Below, piece by piece: positions 45,337-53,710 of a stretch of 64,000 nucleotides of DNA. The stretch is from Candidatus Opimibacter iunctus (GTDB lineage: Bacteria; Bacteroidota; Bacteroidia; Chitinophagales; Saprospiraceae): NCBI GenBank assembly GCA_016716665.1, contig JADJVH010000002.1, positions 186,001 to 250,000 on the forward strand, written 5' to 3'. Position 1 is the first letter of the stretch, and the number at the start of each line of letters is the position of its first letter. The position numbers and the translations under genes are program-made. Below the pieces are notes generated by a model, which saw nothing but the letters and a program-made list of their open reading frames with translations, did no database searches and was not told where the DNA came from.

Positions 45337-45855
45337 ATGGATCTCTTTTTTCTTTCAGAGTTTACGGTTGCCCGTCCGGGAATAGGCTTGCTGTTCTGGA
45401 CCACGATTATATTTATCGCCTTCTGGATCATGGTTGGCAAATTTGCCTTCCGTCCGATCAAGGATGCCTTGAAGAAACGTGAGGATGATATCCAATCAGC
45501 CCTTGACGAAGCCAAGAAGGCCAAGGAAGAAATGGCGCAGCTCAACAACGATAACCAACGCCTGTTGAACGAAGCACGTGAAGAAAGAGCCAAGCTCCTT
45601 CGCGAAGCTAAGCTGACCGGTGATCACCTGATCACCGAGGCACGCGATAAGGCTAAGTTGGAAGCCCAGAAGATTGTGGCTGATGCACGCCAGGAAATCG
45701 AGAATCAAAAGAACAAGGCTATCGTGGAAGTCAAGAACCAGGTAGGCCAGATGTCTATTGATATCGCAGAAAAACTGATCCGCCAGCAAATGGGACAGAC
45801 CCAGGAGCAAAAGAACCTGGTGGACAAGCTCGTGAATGATATTAAACTTAGCTAA
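45337..45855 (+). CDS. atpF: ATP synthase F0 subunit b
   Basis: Peripheral-stalk subunit of 172 residues with one N-terminal transmembrane helix (GIGLLFWTTIIFIAFWIMVGKFAF). A long charged helix follows (ALKKREDDIQSALDEAKKAKEEMAQL to KNQVGQMSIDIAEKLIRQQ), which dimerises and binds subunit delta. Length and layout are standard. It is spaced 108 nt from atpE and 40 nt from atpH. Confidence 0.95.
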   Translation: MDLFFLSEFTVARPGIGLLFWTTIIFIAFWIMVGKFAFRPIKDALKKREDDIQSALDEAKKAKEEMAQLNNDNQRLLNEAREERAKLLREAKLTGDHLITEARDKAKLEAQKIVADARQEIENQKNKAIVEVKNQVGQMSIDIAEKLIRQQMGQTQEQKNLVDKLVNDIKLS

Positions 45856-45895
45856 TCTCCTGACTCCTATTTTCTAACTCCTATTTCCTGATAGC

Positions 45896-46456
45896 ATGTC
45901 ATCATACCGGATAGCATCCAGATACGCCAAATCCCTGATTGACCTCGCCGGTGAGCAAGGTAAGCTGGACAGGGTCGTGGAGGACATGACCTTCTTTGCT
46001 GAAGTATCAAAGCTCAAGGATGTAGCCCTGCTGCTCAAGAGCCCGATCATCAATGCGGACAAAAAGGCTAAAGTCCTTGATGCTATTTTTTCGGGTAAGG
46101 TGGATCCGATGACCCATTCCTTTATTGAAATCATCCTGAGGAAAGGCAGAGAAGCTTACCTCGGAGAGATTGCCAACGAAGTGGTCAATCAGTACAGGGT
46201 GATCAAGGGGATATCTATTGTTGAAGTTGTTTCTGCAGAACCATTATCTGCCGATGCACTCGAATCGATCCGTAAGAAACTCGTGGACAGCAAGCTCACC
46301 CATGGTAATATCCAGTTTAAGACATCAGTTGATGCCGGACTGATCGGTGGATTTGTGATTTCATTTGAAGACAAACTATATGATGCCAGTGTCAAGCACC
46401 AACTGGACCTCTTGCGTAAAGAGTTTTCATCAAAAGATTATCAAGCAGCTATATAA
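45896..46456 (+). CDS. atpH: ATP synthase F1 subunit delta
   Basis: Subunit delta (OSCP) of 186 residues links the b stalk to the top of F1. The N-terminal helical domain begins IASRYAKSLIDLAGEQGKLDRV, the family signature. The C-terminal part includes the conserved DAGLIGGFVISFEDKLYDASVKHQLDLLR. It is between atpF and atpA in the usual order. Confidence 0.95.
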   Translation: MSSYRIASRYAKSLIDLAGEQGKLDRVVEDMTFFAEVSKLKDVALLLKSPIINADKKAKVLDAIFSGKVDPMTHSFIEIILRKGREAYLGEIANEVVNQYRVIKGISIVEVVSAEPLSADALESIRKKLVDSKLTHGNIQFKTSVDAGLIGGFVISFEDKLYDASVKHQLDLLRKEFSSKDYQAAI

Positions 46457-46487
46457 TAATAACGATCAACACTAAATAAACAGAATC

Positions 46488-48092
46488 ATGGTGGATGTAA
46501 AACCTGATGAAATATCAGCGATACTCAAGCAGCAGTTATCCGGATTTCAAAGCGCCGCAGAATTAGAAGAAGTAGGTTCCGTACTTCAGGTGGGGGATGG
46601 TATCGCCCGCGTATATGGGCTCAACAGGGCACAGTCCGGTGAGCTTGTACAGTTTGAAAACGGCGTCCAGGCTATCGTATTGAACCTTGAGGAAGACAAT
46701 GTGGGTGTGGTATTGATGGGTTCAAGCGACAGTATCAAGGAAGGCTCAAGAGTAAGCCGCACCGGTAGGATCGCCAGCATCAATGTCGGTGAAGGATTTA
46801 TCGGACGCGTCGTCAATACCCTCGGTCAACCGATTGATGGTAAGGGCCCGATCACAGGTGTTACGTATGAAATGCCACTGGAGCGTAAAGCGCCTGGGGT
46901 TATCTTCCGTCAGCCTGTAAGTGAGCCGCTCCAGACTGGTATCAAGGCTATCGATGCCATGATTCCTATCGGTCGTGGTCAGCGTGAGTTGATCATCGGC
47001 GACAGGCAGACCGGTAAGTCAGCTATCGCTATCGATACGATCATCAATCAAAAGGAATTCTTCGAAAAAGGAGAGCCTGTATATTGTATATATGTTGCTT
47101 CAGGACAAAAGGCATCTACGGTAGCTAACGTTGCCAAGACGCTCGAAGAAGCAGGTGCTATGGCTTACACCGTAATCGTGTCTGCCAGTGCATCAGATCC
47201 TGCGCCGCTGCAGTTTTACTCTCCATTTGCAGGTGCTGCGATTGGTGAGTTTTTCCGTGATACCGGTCGTCCTGCATTGATCATCTATGATGACTTGTCA
47301 AAGCAGGCTGTGGCTTATCGTGAAGTATCTTTGCTCCTCCGTCGCCCTCCGGGCCGTGAGGCTTATCCAGGTGACGTATTCTACCTGCACTCCCGTTTGT
47401 TGGAAAGAGCTGCGAAAGTCATCAACAATAATGATATCGCACGTCAGATGAACGACCTTCCTGACAGCCTCAAGAATGCAAAGGACAGCAACGGCCAGCC
47501 AATGGTGAAAGGTGGAGGGTCATTGACCGCTCTTCCGATCATTGAGACACAAGCCGGTGACGTATCTGCTTATATCCCGACTAACGTAATCTCTATTACA
47601 GACGGTCAGATATTCCTTGAGTCCGGATTGTTCAATTCAGGTATCCGTCCTGCGATCAACGTAGGTATCTCTGTATCGCGGGTAGGGGGTAATGCCCAGA
47701 TCAAGTCGATGAAGAAGGTAGCTGGTACGCTGAAACTTGACCAGGCACAGTATCGTGACCTTGAAGCGTTTTCTAAATTCGGTTCAGACCTCGATGCCGC
47801 TACAACAGCCGTACTTGAGAAAGGAAAGCGTAACGTGGAAATCCTTAAGCAAGCACAGTATAGTCCGGTTCCGGTTGAGAAGCAAATTGCGATCATCTAC
47901 CTCGGTACAAATGGCTTGTTGAGAGAAGTGCCCATTACGGCGGTCAAGGAGTTTGAAGAATTATACCTGACCAGTCTTTCTTCAAGGTACCCACAGGTAC
48001 TCGACAACCTGCGTGCAGGTAAGTTGCTCGATGATGATATGGCTACGATGAAAGCACTGGCTGCTGAACTGAAGACACAATACAAGTCATAA
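46488..48092 (+). CDS. atpA: ATP synthase F1 subunit alpha
   Basis: Non-catalytic nucleotide-binding subunit of 534 residues. Walker A is GDRQTGKSAIAID at about residue 168, the switch region contains ALIIYDDLSKQAVAYRE, and the signature PAINVGISVSRVGG is near 385. The N-terminal beta-barrel (EEVGSVLQVGDGIARVYGL) and C-terminal helical domain are complete. The length is slightly above that of E. coli (513). No defect is visible, in contrast to the frameshifted atpG that follows. Confidence 0.97.
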   Translation: MVDVKPDEISAILKQQLSGFQSAAELEEVGSVLQVGDGIARVYGLNRAQSGELVQFENGVQAIVLNLEEDNVGVVLMGSSDSIKEGSRVSRTGRIASINVGEGFIGRVVNTLGQPIDGKGPITGVTYEMPLERKAPGVIFRQPVSEPLQTGIKAIDAMIPIGRGQRELIIGDRQTGKSAIAIDTIINQKEFFEKGEPVYCIYVASGQKASTVANVAKTLEEAGAMAYTVIVSASASDPAPLQFYSPFAGAAIGEFFRDTGRPALIIYDDLSKQAVAYREVSLLLRRPPGREAYPGDVFYLHSRLLERAAKVINNNDIARQMNDLPDSLKNAKDSNGQPMVKGGGSLTALPIIETQAGDVSAYIPTNVISITDGQIFLESGLFNSGIRPAINVGISVSRVGGNAQIKSMKKVAGTLKLDQAQYRDLEAFSKFGSDLDAATTAVLEKGKRNVEILKQAQYSPVPVEKQIAIIYLGTNGLLREVPITAVKEFEELYLTSLSSRYPQVLDNLRAGKLLDDDMATMKALAAELKTQYKS

Positions 48093-48134
48093 GCAAGTTT
48101 CGTACACATCCATAACCAATAAACGTAAAAGCAG

Positions 48135-48623
48135 ATGAGCGGCAAGCTTAAAGAGGTACGGGAACGTATGAAGTCGGTGAGCTCCACGCAGCAGATTACC
48201 AAGGCCATGAAAATGGTTTCGGCTGCCAAGCTCCGCAAGGCGCAGGATGCCATCGTGCGTATCCGCCCTTATGCGGACAAGCTCAACTATATCCTGCGCA
48301 ATGTGCTCTCTGCTGTCGAAGGGGATGTGAGCTTGAATTTTGGAAAAGAACGGCCTGTACAACATGCTACCGTAGTCGTGATCACCTCTAACCGTGGTCT
48401 CGCCGGAGCTTTCAATACGAATATCATCAAAGCCGCTGTCAAAGAAATCGAAACCAGGTTTTCAGCTCAGCGTGCTGCAGGAAAGCTAACGATCCTGCCT
48501 ATCGGGAAAAAGGGATATGATTTTTCCGCCGCAATTACAAGGACTGCACCATCATCAGGGATTATATCACCTTGTTTGACAATCTCGAATTTGACCATAC
48601 GGTTGTCGTACCAAGATTGCTGA
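48135..48623 (+). CDS. atpG: ATP synthase F1 subunit gamma, N-terminal part (frameshifted)
   Basis: First half of the rotor shaft subunit: SGKLKEVRERMKSVSSTQQITKAMKMVSAAKLRKAQ is the family's N-terminal helix, and VVVITSNRGLAGAFNTNIIKA follows. At 48521-48525 the gene reads GAT-TTT-TCC; one more T would give YDFFRRNYKDCTIIRDYITLFDNLEFD and join the next fragment smoothly. Since a cell without gamma has no working ATP synthase, a base missing from the reported T run is the simplest explanation. The full protein would be about 294 residues. Confidence 0.9.
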   Translation: MSGKLKEVRERMKSVSSTQQITKAMKMVSAAKLRKAQDAIVRIRPYADKLNYILRNVLSAVEGDVSLNFGKERPVQHATVVVITSNRGLAGAFNTNIIKAAVKEIETRFSAQRAAGKLTILPIGKKGYDFSAAITRTAPSSGIISPCLTISNLTIRLSYQDC

Positions 48624-49018
48624 TGGATCAGTTTAGCAATGGAGTGACGGATAGTGTCATGGTGTTTTACGGCCGTTTTAAAAATGCCGCAACACAGTTT
48701 GCTGAAACTGTTGAATACCTGCCGGTTCCAAAAATAGAAGCCACTACCACTCGTCGTGTGGATTATATCTTTGAACCTGAAAAAGAAAAGTTGCTCAACA
48801 CACTTGTGCCAAGCATACTTGAAGTTCAGTTCCAGAAATTCCTGCTTGACACACACGCTTCTGAACATGGTGCCCGTATGACTGCCATGGACAAGGCCAC
48901 CACCAATGCAGATGACATGTTGTCTGCCCTCAAGATCAGCTACAACAATGCCCGCCAGGAGGCGATCACTAAGGAGCTGAGTGAGATTGTGGGTGGTGCT
49001 GCGGCACTTGGAGGGTAA
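48572..49018 (+). CDS. atpG: ATP synthase F1 subunit gamma, C-terminal part (frameshifted)
   Basis: Second half of the gamma subunit in the other frame. It contains FDHTVVVPRLLMDQFSNG and the diagnostic C-terminal helix ASEHGARMTAMDKATTNADDM followed by YNNARQEAITKELSEIVGGAAAL. The start at 48572 is fortuitous (Met replaces a Leu codon TTG in ITLFDN). It is the last gene of the operon. atpD and atpC are absent here; they often form a separate locus in Bacteroidota. Confidence 0.9.
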   Translation: MFDNLEFDHTVVVPRLLMDQFSNGVTDSVMVFYGRFKNAATQFAETVEYLPVPKIEATTTRRVDYIFEPEKEKLLNTLVPSILEVQFQKFLLDTHASEHGARMTAMDKATTNADDMLSALKISYNNARQEAITKELSEIVGGAAALGG

Positions 49019-49023
49019 AACTG

Positions 49024-49095
49024 CCCCCAAGCCCCCTACAGACTCTTACCCCCAAGCCCCCTACAGACGCTTACCCCTAGCCCCCAAAGGGGGTA
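49024..49095. repeat. 25-nt tandem repeat ending in a CCCCCAAAGGGGG hairpin
   Basis: Two 25-nt units (49024-49048 and 49049-49073) differ by one base, each starting CCCCCAAGCCCCCTACAGAC. A partial third unit ends in AGCCCCCAAAGGGGGTA. It follows atpG and is related to the hairpin after pheT. It could act at the operon's 3' end, but no T-run is present. Confidence 0.65.
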
Positions 49096-49151
49096 ATGAA
49101 TAAGCAAAATCTGAAATTGGCCTGTTCTACATTTCCGCAGGAAATTCAAAC

Positions 49152-49260
49152 GCCGTTGGATGGAGTTCTCTCCGCCAACAGTGTGATTCCTATTTGAATT
49201 CACTATTGGAATTCTCCATTTGTATTCCAGTGGTTGGCGGAGAGAACTCCATCCAACGGC
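49152..49260. repeat. Perfect 28-bp inverted-repeat element (copy 1)
   Basis: The arms at 49152-49179 (starting GCCGTTGGATGGAGTTCTC) and 49233-49260 (ending ACTCCATCCAACGGC) are perfectly complementary over 28 bp. They enclose 53 nt that contain a further partial palindrome around GGAATTC. There is no ORF. A second copy with an interrupted arm lies at 58031-58152, and a degenerate right end at 62148-62175. Confidence 0.8.
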
Positions 49261-49358
49261 CAGTGGCCCATGTGGGCCAGGCAGATCGAGCCACTTTGAC
49301 AGGATATAGAGGCAGAACGAACGAATATTCATCGTGCTTCATCGATAACTCTCCAGTA

Positions 49359-49387
49359 TTGGTTAAAAATTCCGCAATTTTAACCAA
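49359..49387 (+). promoter_or_regulatory. Dyad ending at the DUF4252 start codon
   Basis: TTGGTTAAAA (49359-49368) and TTTTAACCAA (49378-49387) are perfectly complementary with a 9-nt spacer, and the right arm ends immediately before the ATG at 49388. It could be an operator or an mRNA hairpin that covers the ribosome-binding region. Confidence 0.5.
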
Positions 49388-49891
49388 ATGAAAGCCATCA
49401 CTACAAGGATCTGTTTCCTTCTCCTCTCTTTTCTACTGATGCTCACGGCATGTCGAAAGGAAGAAGTGTCTCCGACGCTGGCACGGCACGAGAAGAAATA
49501 TCCTGATATGCAAAAGAAATATGTGTATCAGAGCGTCATCCGCCTCGCCAATATCAAGAGGGATCCTGATTTTGAAAAGCTCATCAAGGACGTGCGCAAG
49601 GTGGTCCTGTACCTTGGACCCTCTGGGGACAGTACCTACCAGATCAAAGAACTGAGTACAGGCATGCGCACAGATGGCTATGAAGAGCTCGTCAATGTGC
49701 GCACAGCAGATGCGCAGCGCATCAGCCTCTGGGTCAAGGATGGGGATGCCAAATCACACTATATCGCACTGGTCGATGCTGAGCAGGATGTCATCCTCGA
49801 GATCGACGGACAGCTCGACCTCAAATATCTCTCTGCCATCAATGTCGCAGACCAGGGTTCATTGATGGATTTACTAAAAGGCGGATTCTGA
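49388..49891 (+). CDS. DUF4252-like lipoprotein
   Basis: Lipoprotein of 167 residues (signal LLLSFLLMLTAC, lipobox Cys22). YPDMQKKYVYQSVIRLAN and VVLYLGPSGDS match the pattern I associate with DUF4252, a Bacteroidota family of unknown function. Its stop overlaps the start of the ABC ATPase gene (TGATG), so it is translationally coupled to an ABC exporter and may be its accessory or substrate-related lipoprotein; this is inference from position. Confidence 0.8.
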   Translation: MKAITTRICFLLLSFLLMLTACRKEEVSPTLARHEKKYPDMQKKYVYQSVIRLANIKRDPDFEKLIKDVRKVVLYLGPSGDSTYQIKELSTGMRTDGYEELVNVRTADAQRISLWVKDGDAKSHYIALVDAEQDVILEIDGQLDLKYLSAINVADQGSLMDLLKGGF

Positions 49892-50826
49892 TGAGCGAGA
49901 TCATACTACATACAGAGCAGTTGACCAAGCGATTTTCGAGGCGGATCCTCGCTGTCGATGGCATGGACCTGGAGGTGCCCAAAGGGCAGGTCTTTGGCTT
50001 GCTGGGACCAAACGGAAGTGGCAAGACGACAACGCTGGGGATGATCCTTGGTGTGGTCTCCAAGACCAAAGGAAGTTATAGTTGGTTTGGACAGGGAGAG
50101 GACTACCGGCTACGCAAGAAGATCGGGGCCATCCTGGAGCAACCTAATTTCTATCCTTTCCTGAGTGCGCGGCAAAACATCATGGTCCACAGCCAAATAA
50201 AGGATATCCGCAAACCGGATACAGATGGCCTGCTCAAGTTGGTCGGATTGTATGAGCGTGCAGACGATCCTTTCAAGACGTATTCGCTTGGCATGAAGCA
50301 ACGACTTGCTATTGCTTCTGCCATGCTCGCTGATCCGGAGGTTTTGATCTTTGACGAACCAACAAATGGATTAGATCCACAGGGTATCGCAGAGATCCGT
50401 AAGCTGATCCTCGACATCCGTGACATGGATAAGACGATCATCCTGGCCAGTCACCTGCTCGATGAAGTACAGAAAGTGTGTTCGCATTTTGCCGTCTTGC
50501 GCAAGGGAAAGAAAATCTATTCCGGCAGCGTAGCGGATGCACTAAAGGATACCAATACCGTTTCTGTCGCATCAGATAATACAGTGCTGTTGGTACAGAC
50601 CGTCTCCTCCTGTCCAGGTATCGTTTCGGTGGAGCGTGTTGGTGATTTGCTAAAGATGCAGATCGCTGATGACTGGTCGGTAGCGGATATCAATAAATAC
50701 CTCGTCGAACACCATGTACCTGTCAATTACCTCCAGCAGAAGAACACAAGCCTGGAAGAAAAATTCCTGGAGATTCTCAAGGAAAATGAAAATATGGTTT
50801 CACCTGCACAATCCCGGGTATCATGA
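49891..50826 (+). CDS. ABC transporter ATP-binding protein
   Basis: Full ATPase subunit of 311 residues: Walker A GPNGSGKTT (39-47), Q-loop in GAILEQPNFYPFLSARQNIM, signature YSLGMKQRLAIASAML, Walker B VLIFDEPTNGLDP and H-loop ILASHLL. The C-terminal about 80 residues form the extra domain common in ABC-2 type export systems. It overlaps the upstream lipoprotein stop and overlaps the permease by 4 nt (ATGA). Substrate unknown. Confidence 0.95.
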   Translation: MSEIILHTEQLTKRFSRRILAVDGMDLEVPKGQVFGLLGPNGSGKTTTLGMILGVVSKTKGSYSWFGQGEDYRLRKKIGAILEQPNFYPFLSARQNIMVHSQIKDIRKPDTDGLLKLVGLYERADDPFKTYSLGMKQRLAIASAMLADPEVLIFDEPTNGLDPQGIAEIRKLILDIRDMDKTIILASHLLDEVQKVCSHFAVLRKGKKIYSGSVADALKDTNTVSVASDNTVLLVQTVSSCPGIVSVERVGDLLKMQIADDWSVADINKYLVEHHVPVNYLQQKNTSLEEKFLEILKENENMVSPAQSRVS

Positions 50827-51644
50827 TAAACATCCGTAAAATCACCATGCTTGAATATTATAAGTTCAGGCATTACAGGCCATTCCTGGTCATCCTGGGA
50901 CTGTATGTTTTTTGTTTTATCCTCTCTGGCTTCTCCATCAAGAGCTTGCTGGATTGGTTCCTGGAAAAACAAAAGGATGATGCCTTCCTCAAGCACTTCG
51001 TGGAGACAGGGTTACCCTTATTTGACTTTGTGGATATCTGGCAGAACCTTGCCTGGCTCGCCACGGCTTTCAAGTGGATACCTGCGTTTGTGGTCATCAT
51101 TTCAGTGACACTGGAGTATTCACAAAAGACGATCAAGCAGAATATCATCGATGGACTTTCCAAGAAGGAATTCCTTGCGTCTAAAGTGGCGCTGATCATG
51201 ATAATCAGTCTTGGTTCTGCATTGCTTTTGCTGCTACTCGGTTTATTTCTTGGTTTACTCTATTCTCCGATCAAGGGGCTTCCCTATATCCTGGAGCATA
51301 TTGAGTTTGTCGCCGCATATGGCCTGGAGGTATTCGTATTCCTTTGTATGGCCTTATTCTTTGCCTTCTGGATCCAGAAGAGTGGGGTGACGATTATTCT
51401 TTTCCTTTTATATACGGCATGTATCGAGCCGATCACTACAGCGATCCTTCATTATGATTGCAAATGGGAGGTGTGGTACTTCCCTGTGGAAGCGATCAAC
51501 CTGATCATCCGTGTTCCGTTTCAGAAATATGCGCTGTCCTTTGTGCATGATACCATCGAGTATCGGGATGTGTTAGTGGCATTGGGATGGGCAGGCGTGT
51601 TTATTGGGCTGTCGTATCTGATCTTGAAGAGAAGAGACTTTTAA
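50823..51644 (+). CDS. ABC-2 type transporter permease
   Basis: Integral membrane subunit of 273 residues with about six hydrophobic helices, for example FLVILGLYVFCFILSGFSI, FKWIPAFVVIISVTLEY, MIISLGSALLLLLLGLFLGLL, VFVFLCMALFFAFWI and a C-terminal ALGWAGVFIGLSYLILK. The segment YSQKTIKQNIIDGLSKKEFLASK is typical of the cytoplasmic coupling loop in ABC-2 permeases. It is coupled to the ATPase by a 4-nt overlap. Expected to export an unknown substrate. Confidence 0.9.
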   Translation: MINIRKITMLEYYKFRHYRPFLVILGLYVFCFILSGFSIKSLLDWFLEKQKDDAFLKHFVETGLPLFDFVDIWQNLAWLATAFKWIPAFVVIISVTLEYSQKTIKQNIIDGLSKKEFLASKVALIMIISLGSALLLLLLGLFLGLLYSPIKGLPYILEHIEFVAAYGLEVFVFLCMALFFAFWIQKSGVTIILFLLYTACIEPITTAILHYDCKWEVWYFPVEAINLIIRVPFQKYALSFVHDTIEYRDVLVALGWAGVFIGLSYLILKRRDF

Positions 51645-51684
51645 AGTGAAGAGTGAAGAGTGAAAAATGAAGAGTGATAAGCAA
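51644..51684. repeat. AGTGAAGAGTGAAAAATGAAGAGTG low-complexity repeat
   Basis: Degenerate GAGTGAA units start right at the permease stop and end before the terminator. The sequence is closely related to the second half of the repeat at 18145-18235. Confidence 0.65.
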
Positions 51685-51690
51685 AAAAAA

Positions 51691-51714
51691 ACTCCGGTGG
51701 GTAACCACCGGAGT
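51691..51714. terminator. Bidirectional terminator between the ABC exporter and a T9SS thioredoxin-like gene
   Basis: ACTCCGGTGG (51691-51700) pairs with CCACCGGAGT (51705-51714) around GTAA. An A-tract lies on the left and a T-tract on the right, so it can terminate both convergent genes. Confidence 0.9.
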
Positions 51715-51748
51715 TTTTTTTATCAAAATGAATTATCCTGGAAGGATA

Positions 51749-53254
51749 TTACATTTTGTCAAACTTGATTGTCTTTACAGCCTTAGCTTCTGTCATACGG
51801 AGGAAGTAAGTACCTGTTGCGAAATCAGCCACATTGATGGTCAGTTGATTTTGACCTTGGATCAGGGACTGCTTGCCTAAGGTAGATACGATACGACCGG
51901 TAACATCCATTACTGCGATATCGATTGTAGTGTTGCTCTCAGAAGTGAGGTCAACATATACTTCTGTAGATGCAGGGTTAGGATATAACCTTGTACCAGA
52001 GATAGTCTTGATATCTTCTACTGCTGTCTCCAATGTGAAATTGAAAGGAATAGAGATACCTGAACCATAGCTGATATTGTCATAGATGACACCGCCATCG
52101 AGTGCGATAGAGATAGCGCCCATAGCGATACTGTTCTGGCCGTTTTCGGTAGTACAGCTGTGTGATGTTGGATTGACGGAGCCATTGAGGATACCATCGC
52201 CAAAACCATCAGCGATATTGATCTGGTAGCAACCATCTGTGGTGTGTGCAAACTCCTGTGTGTATGTCTCATCGCAGGAAAGGCCGCCTAAATCAGCGCT
52301 GGATGCGATTTCATTACCATCCGGGTCAGTTACTGTCCAGGAAATTTCTTCTGGCCAGAAGTCTGTATGGATGGTAAACGTAGCGGTCTGCTTAGCTTCT
52401 GGCTGAATCACTGACCATGCATAGGTATTATCATAAGGAGCCTCGTCTGTACCATTGTTAGGTGTAGATACAACGAGTGCCAAATCTGAAGAAGCATCAA
52501 GGGTCAAGCCGGAAAGGGATACGTTAGCAGACTTGAATTCAAGTAAGCTACCGGTCCAGTCCTTGGTACGTACTACCTGGCCGTCAACGAGAAGTTCAAC
52601 GTGAGCAGACGTAAGGGTGTCAGTACCCATGTTCTTGATCTTGGCGACGAATGAGCCTTGCTGATACTCACCACAGAAATACTTGGTGGTGTATGTAGCC
52701 GATACAGATGCATCATCTGCACCTCTGAACGCTGCATCATATACATAGTCAAAGGTAGGATCGAATACATTGTTGAAAAAGTAATCGTTACCTAACAGCA
52801 TCTGGCCGCTTGGACGGATGATATACATCGTAGGCCAGTAGGTCAGGTTGAACTTTGTAGGAACAGTATTGTCCTCAACGATAAAATAAGGAACATCAGT
52901 CACCCAGTCACCTTGTGTATTGGTGCCTGTGCCCAATAAATCCTCATGTGAGGTAGAAGCATCTCCTTCGATAGAGAATACAACCAATTCATTTGTGCCT
53001 TCAGGGCCATACGCTTCCCAAAGGTTTTTGAGTACGTGGTTGGTATGCAGGAAATAGCATGGTCCGCACCAGGTAGCGAAAATATCGATGAGGACGACCT
53101 TGCCACTATCCAGATAATCCTGGAGGACATGGACATTCCCATTGATATCGGTAAGTGTCAATCCCGCAGGGATCTTGCTGCCATCAGGCAACTGAGCTTT
53201 GACACCAAAGCTGAAGAGGAGAGAAAATAAAAGGAACGAGTACAACTTCTTCAT
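51749..53254 (-). CDS. Secreted thioredoxin-fold protein with T9SS type A sorting domain
   Basis: Protein of 501 residues. The start is set at the Met of MKKLYSFLLFSLLFSFGVKAQ (53254), which gives a signal peptide; an ORF extension of 25 codons upstream has none. A thioredoxin-like domain follows, with LIDIFATWCGPCYFLH (Cys63, Cys66) and the cis-Pro segment NLTYWPTMYIIRPSG. A beta-sandwich region with an Omp28-like GDGILNGSVNP segment leads to the type A sorting domain (LYPNPASTEVYVDL, GTYFLRMTEAKAVKTIKF). It is likely exported to the cell surface; the redox partner is unknown. Confidence 0.92.
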   Translation of the reverse strand: MKKLYSFLLFSLLFSFGVKAQLPDGSKIPAGLTLTDINGNVHVLQDYLDSGKVVLIDIFATWCGPCYFLHTNHVLKNLWEAYGPEGTNELVVFSIEGDASTSHEDLLGTGTNTQGDWVTDVPYFIVEDNTVPTKFNLTYWPTMYIIRPSGQMLLGNDYFFNNVFDPTFDYVYDAAFRGADDASVSATYTTKYFCGEYQQGSFVAKIKNMGTDTLTSAHVELLVDGQVVRTKDWTGSLLEFKSANVSLSGLTLDASSDLALVVSTPNNGTDEAPYDNTYAWSVIQPEAKQTATFTIHTDFWPEEISWTVTDPDGNEIASSADLGGLSCDETYTQEFAHTTDGCYQINIADGFGDGILNGSVNPTSHSCTTENGQNSIAMGAISIALDGGVIYDNISYGSGISIPFNFTLETAVEDIKTISGTRLYPNPASTEVYVDLTSESNTTIDIAVMDVTGRIVSTLGKQSLIQGQNQLTINVADFATGTYFLRMTEAKAVKTIKFDKM

Positions 53255-53710
53255 GTTAGAAATCTTTGATTGTGTTGAAAGTGTAAAGAGATGTGTAAAA
53301 ATATGCAATTCAGAGGAACAGGACACCATTTTTCGGATTAATTGCCAAAATGTTGGACAAAGGACAAAAACCTATATACCGGCATATCTTTTCAGAAGGA
53401 AATTTTGCCCATCCATCGCTTTTTGCAAATTATTAACCGTTTGCAAAACGGCAAAAGTCATGCATGTTGCTCAAATTTAAACACATGATATACAGATGAT
53501 TATATATTTAAAAATTACGGACCATCGGGGTGTGCTGCAATTATAGTTTGTATAATGTTAAAATTCAGGATTTTATAGTTTAGTATAATATATAATGTAT
53601 AAATTTGCATTTTACAGATCATCCTTTTGTCGTCAAACAGACAGGCAGGGGGAGTTGATCTGAAATTAAATTAGTTGTATATTTACCCATCAGGATTTAA
53701 TTCAATACAC
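53255..53710. other. 456-nt AT-rich divergent intergenic region
   Basis: It lies between two divergent T9SS cargo genes. Only promoter-like elements are visible: TAAATTTG at 53600-53607 (TAnnTTTG type, plus strand, 103 nt before the 53711 ATG) with a TTTAG 17 nt upstream. No ORF with codon-like character, repeat family or RNA fold was recognised. Base composition is clearly more AT-rich than in the neighbours. Confidence 0.6.

Noticed and set aside
48135..49018. Programmed frameshifting in atpG
   Set aside because: No slippery heptamer with downstream stimulator is evident and the family is not known for recoding; a missing T in the reported sequence is simpler.
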